A stretch of DNA of 64,000 bases from Cercis canadensis (taxonomy: Eukaryota; Streptophyta; Magnoliopsida; Fabales; Fabaceae), in contig QAOA01006876.1 in the NCBI GenBank assembly GCA_003255065.1, forward strand, positions 384,463-448,462, given 5' to 3'. The translations under genes were made by a program, and so were the position numbers. Position 1 is the stretch's first letter, and every line of letters begins with the position of its first letter. The notes under the pieces are model-generated. The model saw only the letters and a list, made by a program, of their open reading frames with translations, did no database searches and was not told the DNA's origin. Positions 12,838 to 26,581 of the stretch are shown in pieces.

Positions 12838-15800
12838 TATATTAATAAGATCCATTTTCCAGGGATATATAGATTTTTTTTTTCTTTTTGGGTCTATTAA
12901 AGAAGTGGCTGTGTTCTACTGTTCTGGAAAGTTTCTGCAGGATATTGTTTGTCATGTGCAAAATTAGTCACGGTTTTTTTTTTAAAAAAAAAAATAAGAG
13001 GAAAAAAAAAATTGATAATAATAGTAATAATAGGGAAAAGTGTATAATTTGTGCCATACGTCTATTGGGCGGGAACATAATAAGAACAAGTGTGCCGGTT
13101 GTCGTTGGTTTGGACAAGGTCCTGTTTTATTCCATGTGCCGGCATCTATTGTATTTCTTTTAGCTGCCGATTACGTGTTTGGTCATCAAATTATTATTAT
13201 TATTTTTTCTTCTTCTACTACTTGTATACATATTCTATTAATTTTTGGTTTATTGTTTATAAACGAAGCAAAGGTGAAGGATACACAGGGATATGGCTTC
13301 TAAACCCCACTTTTAATTAAACAAACAAATATAATAATTTAAAGTTTTGATCACCTACGAATGTTTCAAATTATTGCCTTCACGTGGTTTGGTGGCAATC
13401 AAGTCAATTAAGAATATATGACTTTTTCCCATAACATGCCATATTAAACCAAACAAAAAAGATGAAGAGAAAGATATGAAGTCAAAGAGAGTTTGAGTAA
13501 TCAAATATTTTGCAAGAGAATTAATTTAACCAATTATATATGTACCTATTATCCTCTTTCATGGTTTTTCAAAATTAATAATACTTCATGTTTCTCCCTA
13601 CAGTCTCATGAATGACTACGATTTTGCTTTTCCTTTTTGGTATGATACAAATTTTTAGTGGATAATATAAGGATAAAGAAAGAACCATCTATGACCAATT
13701 TCAAACTTGAGCCTAATTGGTATTAAGCATACTTGTCAAGAATAATGAGTCAACAATTAATTAAAAAAAAAATGTTACCCATGCATCTTATATTAAAATA
13801 TATGAGTTCATATAAGACAAATTTAGCCTGTGTTATATGTTTTACGATAATGTTGAGTTTATTAGTTTTAAAATGATAAAATATAATGAGAAGAAAATAT
13901 AGTAAAAATAGTAATGTAAATATGAAATGAAAAATATTGAGGATAATGAGAAAATAATGAGATAAAGAGCAGTTATTTAAAATGTCAATTTATATTATTT
14001 TATGTTTTATATTTTACAATAGTTTCCACAGTAATCATAACTTTGTATAAGTTCTACAACAGTTACAACAATTTTTTTTTTTATAAATATGATATTTACA
14101 TGTATTTTAAGAAATTTTACAATAAGAAAGTATATGCATTTAAGTCATTTATAATGTATTAAATAATACCACAATCACTATTCACTAATTAGCAAGGGGG
14201 AAAATATTAAGGCTTTAAGTTGGATCCTCATTTTTTTTTTTATAATCACAAATAAAAATTTAATTTTATCCATCTAATAATAATAAAAAACATATTAATT
14301 TTATTTTTTTGAAGTTCTAAAATCCTTTACATCCTTAAAATTAGATATATAGTCTCTTAACTATTGCTCAAAAGTTACAACTAACAAGAAGATAAAATAA
14401 AAGCAACATATACTTTCACATAAAAATATTAGCACTTTTTTTTTTTTTTGGTAACAAAAGAAAAAAAAAATTCCGTCCAATAATGTGGCTTATACTGCCA
14501 TAGGCGGATAGGCCCATAGTGCCATATGCTAATTTCTCTCGCAGTTTCAGTGAATAACTTATATAGTACTGCCATATGTCATGCAGTGAATATTGTTTTA
14601 ACAAACTCCAGCTAAAGAAATCTATCAAAATGATAAAATAATTTCTCATACTATTAGAAATACATCTATGCTTATTCCAACAAAGATAAGCATCAACGAG
14701 TAACAAAATTTTGATGGCATGTAAAAAAAAAGATAATTGTGAAAACATATCAATATATATTACCAAAAACTCTCGTAAGATTGTTTGAAATTTTTTCTCT
14801 TGAATGCACTAGACTAATATAAAGTGCGCCTTTAAGATCGTATGGGGAGATACACCCCAATTATTGAACTTTGGTACTTTATGAACAAGGTAATTGAGTT
14901 CGAATCTCATTGGGTATGTGTGGGGTAGGATTTTGAGAAAGAATAAATTATCTTGTTGTGTAATTTTCATTGGACAAAAAAAGATATTGGTGCGTGAAAG
15001 TTAGCTGAAAATATCCTTACCATTAAAAAAAAAAAAACACTAATAAGTGATAACTCATAGGTGATTACCTAATATCAATTTTCTAATGCTTTAATCTTTA
15101 TTTGAGATTTACTTACTCTAATTATTCTTTAAATAAAGTTTAAACTATTTATAAAAATAGTTTTCAACTCTACCTTTTTTTTTTAAAAAAAAATTCTTAA
15201 GCTTTTTTCTCGGAAGAGCTATTACACTTACACGTGGACTTCATTACAAATATTATTGATTGTTTATATAAACAGAATAAAGTATTAAACCATATTATTT
15301 CAAATGAAATTAGCAAATTAACGTAAAACGGATTAGAAGCCAGTTAATGTTACATTAATGCTAAACGCGCTTTATAATAGGACCGCATTCTAGTGGTTAA
15401 ACTGAAGATGTGTAATTGTTCATTTTCAATCAAATGGTGTAATCACCGTCCATATTACCAAGTCAAGACTCAACAGTGAAGATTGTAATTTGAGAATGTT
15501 CAGATGTTCAAAAGCCAATCCTCAAAGGCTCAAAGCACAAACCCTTTCGCAGGCCTGAACAGTCGATGAACCGAGGTCCACATTTCCCCTCCTGTACCCA
15601 TTTCCACAATATTACACCTCTCGTGCTTTTCGATACTTGCAAGAGAGTACCAATGCACCTTGTATTCGAGACCATCTTTAATATTTTTTTTTTCTTTGCT
15701 AATCTTGTATTAGTCCCCTCTTAATGCAAGTTAGTATAGTCCTTTGCCATTTAACCATTGCCAAACTCTACTGCAATTTGCACCTCCAATCCCATCCCCA

Positions 15801-16486
15801 CCTACCGCGTAGATAGTGAGAACCACCGTCTTTGTCTATTTTTCTTTGGGTAAATTAAATCAAAACTTTCCAACTAATTAAAAATCATACATTATTTGAA
15901 ACTTTTAGTAAATTTTATTTCTATCAAATCACAAAATAGTTTGATAATTTTAGTTGATATTTAAAATTCAATAATGATATTTAATATGGTAAAATATAAA
16001 ATATGAATGTAAAAATCGTATAAAGTATTATTATATTTTTTAAACTATTTTTTGATTTTATTGAATATTCAATCTAAGTTGTGAATTAGACGTGGGAGTA
16101 AAGCGCGTGGATACACGAAGCAGTGAAAAAGCATCGTTATTTTATTTACTGCGACAATTAAAAAATAATAAAGAATACGTTTCGACCAATGCCAGCAAGA
16201 CTGCTTCTGTTTCCTATCAGCTTTATTTTTTCACTTTTGTGGCCTCGTGATAGTGTGATACCTTCTCTCTTACAAAACCTCCCCTGTTCTTGCCCTTTTT
16301 CCCACTTACACAATTCCCACCATTACTGTAATTCTCTCTCACTCTCCCATGGCATTTCGCCGGGAAACCGCTTCTGGGTTTCTCCAAAACCATCCTCACG
16401 AACCACCCTTGCAAATTTAAGTATAGAAGGCAAATAGTACATTGTTATTCTTTTTCGCTGTCGTCTATTATTGTATAGAGTTATCA

Positions 16487-19408
16487 ATGGCGGTGGTTTT
16501 TGCCGCTTGGAGAGTGATGATTGCGGTCTTCATTTTGGTTCTGCAACTGAGTTGGCGAGTCAGAACGGAGCCGACCCAGGACAAGCAAGCTCTCCTTGCT
16601 TTCATCTCTCAAACCCCACACGCTAATCGTATTCAGTGGAACCAATCCGACTCAGCCTGCAACTGGGTGGGAGTGGAATGCGATGCTGCACGTTCCTTTG
16701 TTTATTTTCTTCGTCTTCCTGGTGTTGGCCTTGTGGGTCGGATTCCGCCTAACACAATCGGCCGTCTCACTCAACTACGAGTTCTCAGTCTCCGTTCTAA
16801 CGGTCTCATCGGTGAGATCCCCGCCGATTTCTCCAATTTGACGTCACTTCGCAGCATCTACCTCCAGGATAACCAGCTCTCCGGCGAGTTCCCCACCTCG
16901 CTGACTCGGTTGACTCGTTTGACACGGCTGGATCTTTCTTCAAACAATTTTACGGGTAGAATCCCTTTTTCCATCAACAATTTGACCCACTTGAGCGGTC
17001 TTTTCTTGGAAAACAATAGATTCTCTGGTAACCTGCCAAGCATTACAGCCAATTTGGCAAACTTCAATGTCTCCAATAACCAGCTGAATGGTTCGATTCC
17101 TCAAACCCTTTCGAAATTCCCTGCATCCTCATTCACTGGAAACTTAGATCTCTGTGGAGGACCATTGCAACCATGTACCCCATTCTTTCCAGCTCCAGCT
17201 CCATCTCCGTCCCCCGTTGTACCCGTGGCCCCAGTTCACAAAAAGTCCAAGAAGCTTTCAACAGCTGCCATTATCGCAATTGCAGTTGGTTCTACTCTGT
17301 TTCTCTTGTTATTACTACTCCTTCTCTTACTATGCCTCCGGAAACGCCAGCGTCGGCAACCCGCGAAGCCGCCGAAGCCAGTGGCTACAGCTCGCGCTGC
17401 ACCGGCGGAGGCTGGCACCTCATCTTCGAAAGATGATATCACAGGTGGGTCTGTGGAGGCTGAGAGGAACAAGCTGGTGTTCTTCGAAGGTGGAATTTAT
17501 AGTTTCGATTTGGAGGATTTGTTGAGGGCTTCTGCGGAAGTTTTGGGGAAGGGAAGCGTGGGTACTTCTTACAAGGCCGTGTTGGAGGAAGGGACAACCG
17601 TGGTGGTAAAGAGGCTGAAGGATGTAGCTGTTACCAAGAGAGAGTTCGAGACGCAAATGGAGGTTCTGGGAAAGATTAAGCACGAGAATGTGGTTCCTCT
17701 TAGAGCATTTTACTACTCTAAGGATGAGAAATTGCTAGTTTACGATTACATGCCTTCTGGTAGCTTGTCTGCTCTGCTTCACGGTAACATATTCATTCTT
17801 TACTTCATTTTCTGGTTATTCTTTTGTCTGTCGATAAAATTTACTACTTGGTTCTGATAACTGATAATTGTTCATTCATGGAATTGCTATGGTAGTCTTG
17901 CAAAATTATTCAAATTTCCCGGAATAATAATAATTTTACATTATCGAGGCATTTGGACATTCCTTGCGTTCATATGGAAAAAATATACCTTTTGACATAA
18001 TTATCATTGTTTTCTCTTGCAATTTCGACTGAATTCCGGCGACAGCTGTGTCGTGGAAATTAAAATATTATAATAATTGAATCTTGTAATATTATATGCT
18101 TCTATGTATGCGTTAGCATTTGCGCGGAATGGAGTTTGGTAATGCTATGCTGTATGGTGGCATCATGTTATTTATAATGGTGGAATTGTTTAATGCTATG
18201 TCGTAACTGGCAAGTTTCTAATGCAAGCGCAGTGTGCGCTGATTGCTCTGTCGTGTTTTAATTCATGCTTCTGGAGCAAACATTCTCATGGTCATGGGTG
18301 TTATTTTGCCATTTTAATTCATGCCACTCATGATTTACGGTGCTGGTGGCTGGACTCACCGACATTATTTCTCGCTTTTCTTTGTTCTCTTGGGCACTGA
18401 GAAAAAGAAGAAAAAGAAAAATGTCCCTTCAAATTCAAGACAAAGCCATTAGCACCCTTTGACGTGCTTTGTGCCTCGGAAAGTGCCCTTCTAAAAATTT
18501 CAGGAAAATGCTTGTTTAGTGTTCCAATCAGAATCTGTTTAAACATCCCATAAACTTAAAATACGTACAAAATTAATTAATGCCTATATTTAAATTGTAT
18601 ATTTTGTAGCGGAAATTACATTTTTATTTTTTATAAGAGTGGAAATTAATTTGTTAACTTATCAAGAAATGCCACCTCATTAGTCAATAACTTTGGTGGT
18701 GACGGTGATGGTGATGGTGATTGTATTTTTATTTGTATTACAGGGAGCAGGGGGTCAGGGCGGACGCCACTGGACTGGGATAACCGGATGAGAATAGCAC
18801 TAGGAGCCGCAAGAGGTCTGGCCTACCTACACGTGTCCGGAAAAGTGGTTCACGGCAATATAAAATCTTCCAACATCCTCCTAAGAGCTGAGAACGACGC
18901 TAGCGTTTCGGACTTCGGGCTGAACCCACTATTTGGCAATTCGACCCCATCCAACCGGGTGGCGGGCTATCGGGCCCCCGAGGTTCTGGAAACCCGCAAA
19001 GTGACGTTCAAGTCTGACGTGTACAGCTTTGGTGTATTGCTGTTGGAGCTTCTAACAGGGAAGGCACCCAATCAAGCTTCATTGGGTGAAGAGGGAATTG
19101 ATCTTCCGAGGTGGGTCCAATCCGTGGTTCGTGAAGAATGGACCGCTGAGGTGTTTGACGCAGAGCTTATGAGGTACCACAACATTGAGGAAGAGATGGT
19201 TCAGCTATTGCAGATAGCGATGACGTGTGTTTCGGTGGTACCTGATCAGAGACCAAGCATGCAAGAGGTGGTGCGTATGATTGAGGATATGAACAGGGGT
19301 GAGACCGATGATGGCTTACGACAGTCATCCGATGATCCATCCAAAGGATCGGACGGTCATACGCCACCTACTGAGTCAAGGACTCCACCAAGCGCCTTCA
19401 CACCTTAA
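16487..19408 (+). CDS. LRR receptor-like kinase, probable inactive (At2g26730-like)
   Basis: Two exons, 16487-17783 and 18744-19408, joined across a GT..AG intron (phase 1), give 653 residues. The order is a signal peptide (about 1-27), an LRR N-terminal cap ([15 protein letters not shown], 51-65), about five LRRs (70-205), a proline-rich stalk, one membrane segment (about 268-284) and a cytosolic kinase-like domain (from about 350). The glycine loop [12 protein letters not shown] and the lysine in VVVKRL are present and DFG is kept (VSDFGL). The catalytic HRD is HGN ([13 protein letters not shown]), so the kinase is probably inactive or atypical. The protein closely follows Arabidopsis At2g26730 along its whole length, including the SRTPPS..TP tail. 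An in-frame ATG at 16442 would add 15 residues. The 16487 start puts a normal signal peptide at the N terminus. It should act at the plasma membrane in signalling; the ligand is unknown. Confidence 0.93.
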
Positions 19409-22400
19409 CCAAAAAAAGGGAAAAGTTCAAGACATGAGATTTCTACAAGGAGCAAATGGAAATGGAGAAATGGAGAAAAGGACAAGACAATGTGGTGGGT
19501 CTCTCATATAATGTTAATGTGCAAAGGTGCGTAAATACAGGAATTATAGAGAGCAGATCATTGGGTTTCAACTGTCAAGGTGGTCCAATTAATGTGTATT
19601 TTTGTATTTTACTTATTTTTTCTTTCGATTTTTTTTTTTTTTTTTTTTAATTTCAATGATTTTTACAGGTGGTTGGGGGTTGTTTGAATCGTTCATTAAG
19701 AAGTGAAGGGGGCAGGGGGAGTTGCATGAACTGATTGAAATTGACCATTTCATGAATTTTAGTTGGAATTTTCCTCATTTCTTAATGGTCATTCGTTAAT
19801 TTATTATTATTATTATTTTTAAAAAATGGTTCTTATCTTCCCAGTTGTCTTGATACACTTGTCCTATCTCTTTTTCATGTAATTTTTTTTTTAAATAAAT
19901 GAGATTAATAAAGTTTCGCTCCAATAGGGCTGGGTGACTATAGTAGTCCAAATATCATTGAAAATTGTCTATCCGCTTGTTTGGATATTCATAATCCTTG
20001 TAACAACTAGGGTAGAGCTAACTTTGACCTTTTCAATTCTGAATTGACCCCGATTATTAGTCTAAACTAGCAAGAGAAGAGACTGATTAGTCATAATTAT
20101 AAAATTGCGCACGGGGCACCCAAGAGTTACACGAGGGAGCGTGCTTATGTTTTACAGGATTGCCCTTGGTTATATGATGAGAGTGAGTGAGAATAGACAA
20201 GGAGGGTAAGGTTGTGACACCAACTCCGGCAGGGAAGTGCAATGTTTCAAATCATAGAGAGCAATGTTTCAAATCAGCGGATGGGTGATATGTGGTGGGT
20301 AGGACCGTGGTTAATTGAGGAATCAGGATTGAAAGGCAGTAATGCCACGTGGTGTGAAAAGAACGCCGTGATGCAAGGGGCAGATTTGGTAAAATCGAAG
20401 GAGGGGGTGGATAACAGGCTGGCCTAACCTTTGTGTTTTCTGACAAATGAAAGAGGGTTTGACCCAGCAAGAGCGAGGGTGTGACTAGGAGGCGTCGATG
20501 TAATAAGGACCCACACTGTTACTGAGGTTAAGGCCTTCACCCTCTCGTGCATTTCCCTGCTGGTCCCGTTTCCTGTCTTTACTTGCTCTCCAAACTTAAT
20601 CTTACACCCCACCACTAGCCATACACATTCCTTGTCTGATCGGAACCTTTTTCTTTTTCCCTTGTTTTAAACATCTTTTTTGTAATTGCCAAATAATCAT
20701 TTTATTCTGATTATTGCTTAATCAATTAATTGTAATTGCTCAAGTATCTCATTTTATAAATTATCATTTGCAAATGTTTTCAGTCCAAACTGTTTTTTAC
20801 AAGTGTATTTTCTGTCATAAAACAAGTGTCATATTGGAATTGTAACGCAAATACTCTGAAAATTATCTGTCCTTGTCATTCTCTGATTTTCATGCCTCTC
20901 CCTTCCGTCCGCTTCCATGCAAGTAACACGTGGATGAAATCTGGCATTTAAATGACGTTATTGTCCTTTGCCTCGCTTCGCTGGGTGGGATGATCGAGGC
21001 ACTTCCCCCGGTAGGGGAAAGCACGTTTGGTGCACCGAAAGCGCACGGTAGCAACGCTTTTGGTCGGACAAAATTGACTGTTCCTTTCCTCCTTTGGTTT
21101 TGGCTGTTTGCGCTTTGCAATTAACATGTAACCAAAGACTCTTAATTGTTCTGTGTCTGGATCTAATATTTGTCCTAATCCTGTTTAGTTTCTTCTACTG
21201 TGCCAGAAGCAGGTTCTGTGGGCCATATGGGTCCTATGTCAATTTTTCTCATCAACTAGGCTTTCCACGCAAACTAATCATACGCTGCTTTTTTAAGTCT
21301 CTGCAATAGTGACAAGTGTCGGATAGACTGAAAAAAGCATTGGTATCCAATATGAATAGATGAGAGAGATGAGATGATCAATCCTCTGAGCCTTAGCCTT
21401 AAAAAATTATAAGTGGGAATTTTGATCAATCCTCTTCACAAGCTCCTGCTATAACTCACCAATTATTTTCCCTTCTACCTATAGTTGCAATAACTAAAAA
21501 GTATTGCCTGATGAAATATGAATGAACCCTATTTTTCATCTTCAAATAATTTTTCTTGTAAATAAAAATTCAATAAACTTTCTTAATAATTAACTTATAA
21601 ATCACAGCATAGCATACAATGTGCTTTTTCTTTTCATCTTTTATTGTCCCTTTAATTTTACCTCTTTCTTTTTGGTAAGGACTTATATTCTAATATCTCT
21701 CCAAAGTTAAACAAAAGAATGTACGTAAATTTAAAGCATGGATTTCAAATGTATCATATACTATTAGATATAGCTTGAAAGTTTTATGCAACATTTGGGA
21801 AATTTATAGTCCATGGAAGAATTTTTGTGGGATGGGATGTGATGTAAGGGAGAAGAAACAAACATGAAACATTGCGAGATTACTTATTTATGATGGTGTA
21901 GTGTGAGACAGCATAGAAAAGGGGTATTTCGAAAATGATTAGTGACACTGAAAAGCTGGCGATGCTATAAGCAATGTAAGTTATATATAATTAGTGGCCT
22001 TGTCCATAGCAGAGAAAAAATATGTGCATAAAGTAATAGGGTCTTCCTCTAAAATAAGCGAAAGCCATATGATATGGTGGGTGGCATTACACCATTGGAT
22101 GCTCAAAGCCATACTCATTGGTTTCTCCTTTTTATAGTTTCTATGTACGGTTCAACTACTTTACTCTTTAAGCATTCAAACTGCTACAAGTAAACTTCAT
22201 TAGATGTAAATTCAGTTCACCTATTATTACTCTTGAACACCGTTTAAGTAGGTTTCACAGTGAAAATTCATTTTTTAGAAACCCATGAGTTTCGTTTTGC
22301 CTTTGGAAAATAAAGTGTCAATGAGACCAACTCTTTTTCTTTCTTTTACTTTTTCTTACCTTTGTTAAGACTTAGGACTACCAACTTTTCCCAAACGTTA

Positions 22401-24013
22401 CAAAAGGGTTAGGAAGTTGGCGATTTTATATAAAGCCTTTGGCATTTGACTTTAATTTGAGTATGGATTCTATACAATATTCTCCAAATTTACTTATATA
22501 TGCATTCTGAGGAGAAAAATAAAAAAGAAAAGAAGTGGTAAGTTGAGAGTGTGAGTCAAGCAACACTAGAATACATTACTCCTCATTCATCGCCAAATGA
22601 TGCTCATCTACCTTGTGAGAAAAAAAGGGATGTGACAAATGAGAAAGCATCTGATTATGCATCATCAACCACCAAAAGAGCAGTTTCCTTGCCGTCTAAG
22701 TTAATGTTTGAACGTGCGCATCAATGGTATTAGGTTTGCCAATTTGGGGTTGTGAAGTTCCTCGGAGTAAAGCCATATTAAAAATATAGAGGATTAGTAC
22801 AAGGGAAAAAACAGTGGGAAAAAAATTCAAATCAATAATCCTTTTTCATTTTGAGTTTAAATTCCAGTAATGTATTGTGTGGCAGTTGGATTTATTAAAG
22901 CGTAGAAATCCTTTATAAGATACCTACTCTAGTCATTACTAACATTATGACAAATACAACATCAACATCAACATTAGAGTAACATCTTAACAACCAAAGA
23001 AGCATGAAGGGGTGAGATTGTTTGAGAAACTAACAAGTTTGAATGTTTGGGTGCGTCCTGAGAATTCTCAGTGCAAAGTTGAATGCCAATGATTCCTATA
23101 CAGAATCCCTTTGTATAAGTTGGATGGCTTGTTGTTGCAACATCTTCTTTAGATCCCATAAACTTTAAAAAAATTGAACAATGACTGCCAGCCTGTGGTC
23201 TTTGCTTGCACATGAAACAACTCAGTGGTGGACCTGGTGCTGGTGTGGTCACTGAACAAACCCTTTTCAACATGCTGTTTCCACCATCATGGGAGATTTC
23301 ACGCCTGGATAGGGTCAATTTTAACAGTACAGTACTTTTAGTAGCTCACCCAAATTTCTTCATTGATTAGCAAAGCCTTACACCATAACATGCATGAAGG
23401 AAGGAAGCAGTAGCAGTATTCTTCTGTAATCAAACTGTACTTCTCTATCATTCACATGCAGAATTTTGAATCTACTTCAAGAATTTCGCTTTTGAAGAGA
23501 AAAATATAAAGTCATAAATGATAAAGAGAATCACTCACCAAGAGGACTTACTGTTTGTAGGACTTGGTTTCAGTTCTGAACAAAAGTCCACAACTCTTGT
23601 GATAATAATCCTGAATAATATTGCAAGTTTTCAATTGTCACCACAAAATAATGGATCCTCACAAAATATGGTACCGTATCAATTTGAAGCTCCATACAGC
23701 ACTAGAAAGCAAGTCAACTAGAAAAGCAAAATATGGATTAAATACCTCAAGATTACATTAGGCTCAGTCACCATCCATCCTCTCATAATACATAGGTGGA
23801 ACTGCTACTCTCTGATCCGTAAAACAAATGGTAATGTTACAGATGTTCTTCCGTGTCCTTGGTAATTCGGTGTCATCTTCTAACTAGTGACTATAAATGT
23901 GGCATAGAAGTTTCTTTTCTTTAGATGGATTTGTTGTCACTTGTTTCTCATATTTTCTTTTCTTGCATCCTATTTTAAGAACTCTTAAAATTCAATCACA
24001 GAAGTCTAGAAAC
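19409..24013. other. Intergenic region after the receptor kinase
   Basis: The first few hundred bases are the likely 3' UTR of the receptor kinase, including a T-run at about 19628-19648. The rest holds no convincing gene. A 114-codon minus-strand frame at 22974-23318 has no recognisable domain and could be transcribed 3' flank. Nothing else stands out. Confidence 0.55.
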
Positions 24014-26581
24014 TTATATTAAAACAGAGGATTTTGCCTCAGCACTATGAGGAACATATCTTACAGAATTCATTTCCATTCCCAATAAACCCAACAGTGT
24101 ATAAATTTCCTCTGTTTTGGGGTGTGATCTATCACCAGCAACAAAAACATTTAGTTCTTCTCCAACTTCGATCCAGCTGCATCCAGGAATTTTTCTCAGG
24201 CCCTTTTCCTTCATTATGCCCCTTATATTTGATACTTTATCCCATCTTCCAGCAGTTGCATAAACATTTGAAAGAGCCACATAGTTTCCAGAATTATCTG
24301 GCTCCAATTTTAATAACCATTTTGCTATATAATCTGCAAGTTCAAGCTCATGGTTTTGCCCACAAGCCACAAGCAAAGATCCTAATATATGTGCATCTGG
24401 ATGGCTTGGCATAGCCAGAATAATCCTAAAAGCTTCATCCAATTTGCCATAGTTAGAAAGAAGTTTAATTAAACAACCATAATGCTCTGAACTTGGCTTC
24501 ATTTGGAGTTCAGAGACCATATAGTTGAAAAGCTCTATACCCTCCTTCACTAGTCCCCCATGGCTGCATGCTGACAAGACACTAGTCAGAGTTATGTGAT
24601 CTGGTTCTATTCCTTCTTTCTCCAATTGTTTAAAAACTGCAAGAGCTTCTGTAGCTTGACCATGTGATGCATAAGCAGAGATCATTGCGTTGTAGACAGG
24701 CAATTCCTTCCTTGAACACATCTTAAAAACTCTCTTTGCATTATCCATAGTTCCACATTTAGCATACATGTCCATTATAGAGGTTGCAATATGAATAGAC
24801 AAAGAAACATCATGCCTTATAACATATCCATGAATTGCTCTTCCATATTTTAGTAATATCATATTTGTACATGCTCTGAGTGCTGAAGTTAGACTTGTGC
24901 TATTGGGTTTAATGTCTGCTTCCTGCATTTGCCGGAAAAACAAAATAGCTTCATAACCATAACCATTCTGAGACAGACCAGATATCATAGTAGTCCATGT
25001 AATCAAGCTAGGCTGAACGTCAAGGGAGCACATTTCTGAAAACATTTTTTGAGCCTCAATAACTTGACCACTTCTGAAAAAGCCCAGGATTGCAGAATTC
25101 CATGAAATCACATTTGGTGGGATGCTCTCCAGCTGCATTTGATAGAACAATTTCAAGGCCTCACCACTCAGGCCTATCTCTGCATAAGCGGCCAATATTG
25201 TATTCCATAACACAATATCTCTCTTTGTGGTAGAGTTAAAAACTCTTCTTGCATAGTCCATTCTCCCGCATTTTGCATACATATAAATTATGCTACTTGA
25301 AACAACAACATCAGATTCAAATTTGCTTTTAATGCAATAGCTATGTCCCTTCATACCGAGTTCTAAATTTCTTGTATCTGCAGCAACAGTGAATAAAGAT
25401 GAGAGGGTTACACAGTCAAACTTTAAGTTTTCTTCTCTCATCATATGGCAAATGTGAAGTGCCTTCTCAAACTGCCCAAATTGCACGTAACTAGATATGA
25501 GTAAATTCCAGGTAACCACATCTTTCCCGACCATGTTGCTAAAAACTAGTTCAGCATCCTCAATCAAACCAACCTTGGAATAGAAGTTTAAAATGGAGCT
25601 ACCCAAAATGCTATCTAACTCTAATCCACCCAGAACTGCAAGAGCGTGCCCTTGTCTACCCTCTCCCAGGGCCTCTAAATTAGCAGATGCAGAAAGGAAG
25701 CCTGATAAAGTGACTCGAGTTGGTTGCACTCCTTCTACTCGCATGCAGTAAAATAGCTTAATTGCCTCCTCGTTCAGTCCATTCTGGGCATAAGTCACAA
25801 TCATAGAATTCCACGCTACGACGTTCTTCTCAGGCATACTATCAAACACCCCTTCTGCATCCTCCAAAACCCCACATTTTCCATACATATCCACGAGACT
25901 ACTCGCAACAAAAACACAGTCCCGGAAACCCATCATCTTCACTACATAGCCATGAATTCCCTTGCCAAACCCAACCCATTGCAGAGCACCACAAGCCTTT
26001 AACGCATTAGGGACGACAAAATTATCTGGCAGAAATCCGTTTTCTAGCATTTCACAATAATTCAACAGAGCTTCCTCACAAAAACCCATCCGAGAGTGCA
26101 ACCCAATAATGGCAGCCCAAGAGAACACGTTCTGTTTCTGTAGTCTGCGAAATAATCGATTGGATACCTCCGAGACGTCACATTTCGCATAGAAAATCAC
26201 CAACTTTGTCTCAATGTACTCATTTCCCGCAAAATCGTCTCCTTTTTTGATGATTTGAGCATGAATTTGCCGACCCACCAACAGAGCTCGCTCATAAACG
26301 CATCCCTGAAGAAGTTCTCCATAAATATCTGGTCCAATATGGAGATCTCTGGATTCCATTTCCGTGAGCAATTTAACCGCTTGCTGAATTTTCCCATCTT
26401 TGCATAGTGAAGACATGTCATCGAAGTAAGATTTGTACAAGTTCTGATGACTTCTGCCATCATCACCATCTTTAAGTTTTACAAATTGCTTTATTGTGCC
26501 TTTCAGAGAACTTCTGGGACTGTAGGGTTTCAAATAAGAGAAATGTGGGTTCGTAGTCGGTGAGAAAGGAAGACAAGCCAT
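24014..26581 (-). CDS. CRR21: PLS-class PPR protein, CRR21-like chloroplast RNA-editing factor
   Basis: A single-exon frame of about 855 residues. It is a chain of pentatricopeptide repeats of the P/L/S types (for example VVAWNSMIVTYAQNGLNEEA and PNVISWNSAILGFF) followed by E and E+ domains (NSGNYVALSNVYATAGRWDK, KIPGCSWIEV) and no DYW domain. It follows Arabidopsis CRR21 (At5g55740) block by block, for example GPDIYGELLQGCVYER, NEYIETKLVIFYAKCD and ISAYA. CRR21 binds upstream of one C in plastid ndhD and is needed for its editing, hence for the NDH complex. The open frame extends upstream to 26824, but the Met at 26581 (MACLPFSP) fits CRR21 and starts a chloroplast-transit-like sequence, so I chose it. 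Lacking DYW, it should need a partner deaminase. Orthology rests on remembered sequence. Confidence 0.93.
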   Translation of the reverse strand: MACLPFSPTTNPHFSYLKPYSPRSSLKGTIKQFVKLKDGDDGRSHQNLYKSYFDDMSSLCKDGKIQQAVKLLTEMESRDLHIGPDIYGELLQGCVYERALLVGRQIHAQIIKKGDDFAGNEYIETKLVIFYAKCDVSEVSNRLFRRLQKQNVFSWAAIIGLHSRMGFCEEALLNYCEMLENGFLPDNFVVPNALKACGALQWVGFGKGIHGYVVKMMGFRDCVFVASSLVDMYGKCGVLEDAEGVFDSMPEKNVVAWNSMIVTYAQNGLNEEAIKLFYCMRVEGVQPTRVTLSGFLSASANLEALGEGRQGHALAVLGGLELDSILGSSILNFYSKVGLIEDAELVFSNMVGKDVVTWNLLISSYVQFGQFEKALHICHMMREENLKFDCVTLSSLFTVAADTRNLELGMKGHSYCIKSKFESDVVVSSSIIYMYAKCGRMDYARRVFNSTTKRDIVLWNTILAAYAEIGLSGEALKLFYQMQLESIPPNVISWNSAILGFFRSGQVIEAQKMFSEMCSLDVQPSLITWTTMISGLSQNGYGYEAILFFRQMQEADIKPNSTSLTSALRACTNMILLKYGRAIHGYVIRHDVSLSIHIATSIMDMYAKCGTMDNAKRVFKMCSRKELPVYNAMISAYASHGQATEALAVFKQLEKEGIEPDHITLTSVLSACSHGGLVKEGIELFNYMVSELQMKPSSEHYGCLIKLLSNYGKLDEAFRIILAMPSHPDAHILGSLLVACGQNHELELADYIAKWLLKLEPDNSGNYVALSNVYATAGRWDKVSNIRGIMKEKGLRKIPGCSWIEVGEELNVFVAGDRSHPKTEEIYTLLGLLGMEMNSVRYVPHSAEAKSSVLI

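Larger units (their letters stand above)
9686..16441. other. Long AT-rich intergenic region
   Basis: About 6.7 kb without a convincing gene. Short open frames exist near 9893-10156, 10771-11034 and 14416-14766, but they have low-complexity or intron-like composition and no recognisable domain. It contains simple repeats at 11520-11545, 12311-12341 and 12812-12837. The last 300 bases before 16487 are the likely promoter and 5' leader of the receptor kinase, with C/T-rich tracts. Confidence 0.6.

Noticed and set aside
22974-23318. A 114-codon minus-strand frame (MTLSRREISHDGG...)
   Set aside because: No recognised domain and no splice or composition support; it may be a transcribed 3' region but cannot be called a gene.
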